From Dyadobacter sp. UC 10 (GTDB lineage: Bacteria > Bacteroidota > Bacteroidia > Cytophagales > Spirosomataceae), in contig NZ_VSRN01000001.1 in the NCBI RefSeq assembly GCF_008369915.1, positions 310,001 to 374,000 of the forward strand: a stretch of DNA of 64,000 nucleotides. Direction: 5' to 3'. Below are positions 62,668 through 64,000 of the stretch, in pieces; the stretch's first letter is position 1; each line of letters begins with the position of its first letter. The translations under genes were made by a program, and so were the position numbers. The notes under the pieces are model-generated. The model saw nothing but the letters and a program-made list of their open reading frames with translations. It had not been told where the DNA came from and did no database searches.

Positions 62668-64000
62668 TCAGCTTAAAATTTCATTGACCACTCTTCCGTG
62701 AACGTCCGTAAGCCGGAATCGCCGCCCCTGGTATTTGTACACCAGCTGTTCATGGTCCGCACCAAGCAAATGAAGCAAGGTCGCCTGTACGTCATGTACA
62801 TGCACGGGGTCTTTAATGATGTTATAACTAAAATCATCGGTCTGTCCATAACTGAAACCCGGCTTTACCCCCGCCCCGGCCATCCACATCGTAAAGCATC
62901 GCGGATGATGGTCACGACCGTAATCCGCAGCTGATAGTTTCCCCTGCGAATAAACCGTCCGGCCAAACTCTCCGCCCCAGATCACAAGCGTGTCTTCCAG
63001 CATACCGCGGCGTTTCAGATCCACGATCAGCCCGGCCGTGGCCTGGTCAACCTGCTTGCATTGCTTGACCATTCCTTTCGGCAGCGATCCGTGATGATCC
63101 CAACCCTGGTGGTATAGCTGCACGAACCGCACATCCTTTTCCAGTAATTTCCTGGCCAGCAAACAATTTGCCGCATAGCTTCCTTTGTCACGACTGTCAG
63201 ATCCGTACAGTTCAAACACCTCATCGGGTTCACCGGCAGTGTCCATTACCTCCGGTACCGAGGTCTGCATCCGAAAAGCCATTTCATACTGAGAAATGCG
63301 CGCATTGACTTCCGGGTCACCCCAGCTTTCATTCTGCACCTGGTTAAGCTGCGTAAGATATTCCAGCATTTTCCCCCGGTCGGTGCCGTCGTAACCTTCG
63401 GGGTTATTTAAAAACAATACCGGGTCTTTGCCAGAGCGAAACTGAACGCCCTGGTGTTCGGATGGCAGAAATCCATTACCCCACAACCGCGCATAGAGCG
63501 GCTGGTCCTTGGATGCATTTTTGGAAACTAAAACAATAAATGCAGGCAAATTCTGGTTTTCCGAGCCCAGCCCATAGCTCACCCACGAGCCGATCGAAGG
63601 TCTGCCCGGAAGCTGGTGCCCGGTTTGAAAAAAGGTAATAGCCGGATCGTGGTTGATCTGTTCGGTGAAAAGTGATTTCACCATGCAAAGCTCGTCGACC
63701 ACCTGCGCCGTATAAGGTAACAGCTCGCTCACCCAGGCGCGGGATTTACCATATTGATCAAACTTATAAAGCGAAGGCGCAATCGGCAGGTTCGCCTGAT
63801 TGGCGCTCATTCCTGTAAGCCGCTGGCCGCCTCTGACAGAATCCGGCAATCCTTTTCCCAGCATATTGGCAAGCTTGGGCTTGTAATCAAAGGTTTCGAA
63901 CTGCGACGGGCCGCCCGCCATAAACAGGTAAACCACGCGTTTGGCCTTAGGTGCAACCTGCCGCCGGATCGATTCCAGCTTCTCTTCACTCATAGGTGAT
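62668..64000 (-). CDS. DUF1501 domain protein, 5' end beyond the window
   Basis: A partial gene: at least 441 residues are visible and the frame stays open to the window edge past the ATG at 63993. Full-length DUF1501 proteins usually have a twin-arginine signal and about 30-60 more residues, so the true start is probably outside. DUF1501 hallmarks are APKAKRVVYLFMAGGPSQFETFDYKP, HDPAITFFQTGHQLPGRPSIGSWVSYGLG, LYHQGWDHHG, VIWGGEFGRT and DYGRDHHPRCFTMWMAGAGVKPG, related to the sulfatase/alkaline phosphatase fold. Family members often pair with DUF1549/DUF1553 cytochrome-type proteins; that partner is not visible. Substrate unknown. Confidence 0.9.
   Translation of the reverse strand, partial: SPMSEEKLESIRRQVAPKAKRVVYLFMAGGPSQFETFDYKPKLANMLGKGLPDSVRGGQRLTGMSANQANLPIAPSLYKFDQYGKSRAWVSELLPYTAQVVDELCMVKSLFTEQINHDPAITFFQTGHQLPGRPSIGSWVSYGLGSENQNLPAFIVLVSKNASKDQPLYARLWGNGFLPSEHQGVQFRSGKDPVLFLNNPEGYDGTDRGKMLEYLTQLNQVQNESWGDPEVNARISQYEMAFRMQTSVPEVMDTAGEPDEVFELYGSDSRDKGSYAANCLLARKLLEKDVRFVQLYHQGWDHHGSLPKGMVKQCKQVDQATAGLIVDLKRRGMLEDTLVIWGGEFGRTVYSQGKLSAADYGRDHHPRCFTMWMAGAGVKPGFSYGQTDDFSYNIIKDPVHVHDVQATLLHLLGADHEQLVYKYQGRRFRLTDVHGRVVNEILS

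Overview
The window looks like a chromosomal segment of a Bacteroidota bacterium, most likely Cytophagales/Spirosomaceae and Dyadobacter-like (inference from gene content, not a database match). Support comes from a one-protein hybrid two-component system, DUF4270 and DUF4907 genes, sodium/solute symporter and RND efflux genes of Bacteroidota type, frequent TTG/GTG starts with weak Shine-Dalgarno sequences, and several promoters of the Bacteroidota form TTTG-N19/20-TAnnTTTG. No rRNA, tRNA, insertion sequence, integrase or CRISPR array was seen.

Layout. 0.3-4.4 kb: a hybrid two-component regulator. 4.5-4.6 kb: a short 5' gene remnant. 4.7-37.5 kb: a large, visibly more AT-rich exopolysaccharide (EPS) locus of the Wzx/Wzy type. 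It starts with a secreted phage-tailspike-like beta-helix protein and a Wzi-family outer-membrane protein. Then come a CpsB-type phosphatase, Wza- and Wzc-like export proteins, nucleotide-sugar enzymes (UDP-sugar dehydrogenase, GDP-mannose dehydratase), an MBOAT/SGNH acylation pair, a flippase, a nitroreductase, a pyruvyltransferase, six glycosyltransferases of GT2/GT-A and GT4 type, a Wzy-like polymerase and a serine-acetyltransferase-like enzyme. An opposite-strand beta-helix protein, a WecG/TagA-type transferase, the initiating phosphoglycosyltransferase and an RfbD-like reductase complete it. A 19-bp-stem terminator closes the main run after the initiating transferase.

37.5-43.7 kb (minus strand): a second Wzi-family protein and two GH78-type alpha-L-rhamnosidases, apparently one operon that converges on rfbD. 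43.7-44.2 kb: a divergent intergenic region holding an unusual 10-bp-phased array of GTCA/TGAC motifs in two opposed blocks. 44.1-45.9 kb: a 45-residue membrane peptide overlapping a sodium/solute symporter. 46.2-52.0 kb: a TolC-MFP-RND efflux operon with an operator-like palindrome upstream. 52.1-57.4 kb: a bestrophin-like channel, a DUF4270 lipoprotein divergent from a Kelch lipoprotein plus DUF4907 pair, and a membrane-anchored EEP-fold hydrolase. 57.5-62.5 kb: the rimP-nusA-infB operon with a clear promoter and an attenuator-like leader hairpin. 62.7-64.0 kb: a DUF1501 protein cut by the window edge.

How it fits together. The EPS genes suffice in outline for lipid-linked repeat-unit assembly (WcaJ-like start, glycosyltransferases, acetyl and pyruvyl decoration), flipping, polymerisation, and Wzc/CpsB-controlled export through Wza. 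The secreted beta-helix proteins and the rhamnosidase-Wzi operon are reasonable candidates for trimming, anchoring or recycling the polymer. The least explained items are the tailspike-like repeat protein, the phased GTCA/TGAC array, the small membrane peptide before the symporter, and the DUF4270-Kelch-DUF4907 group.
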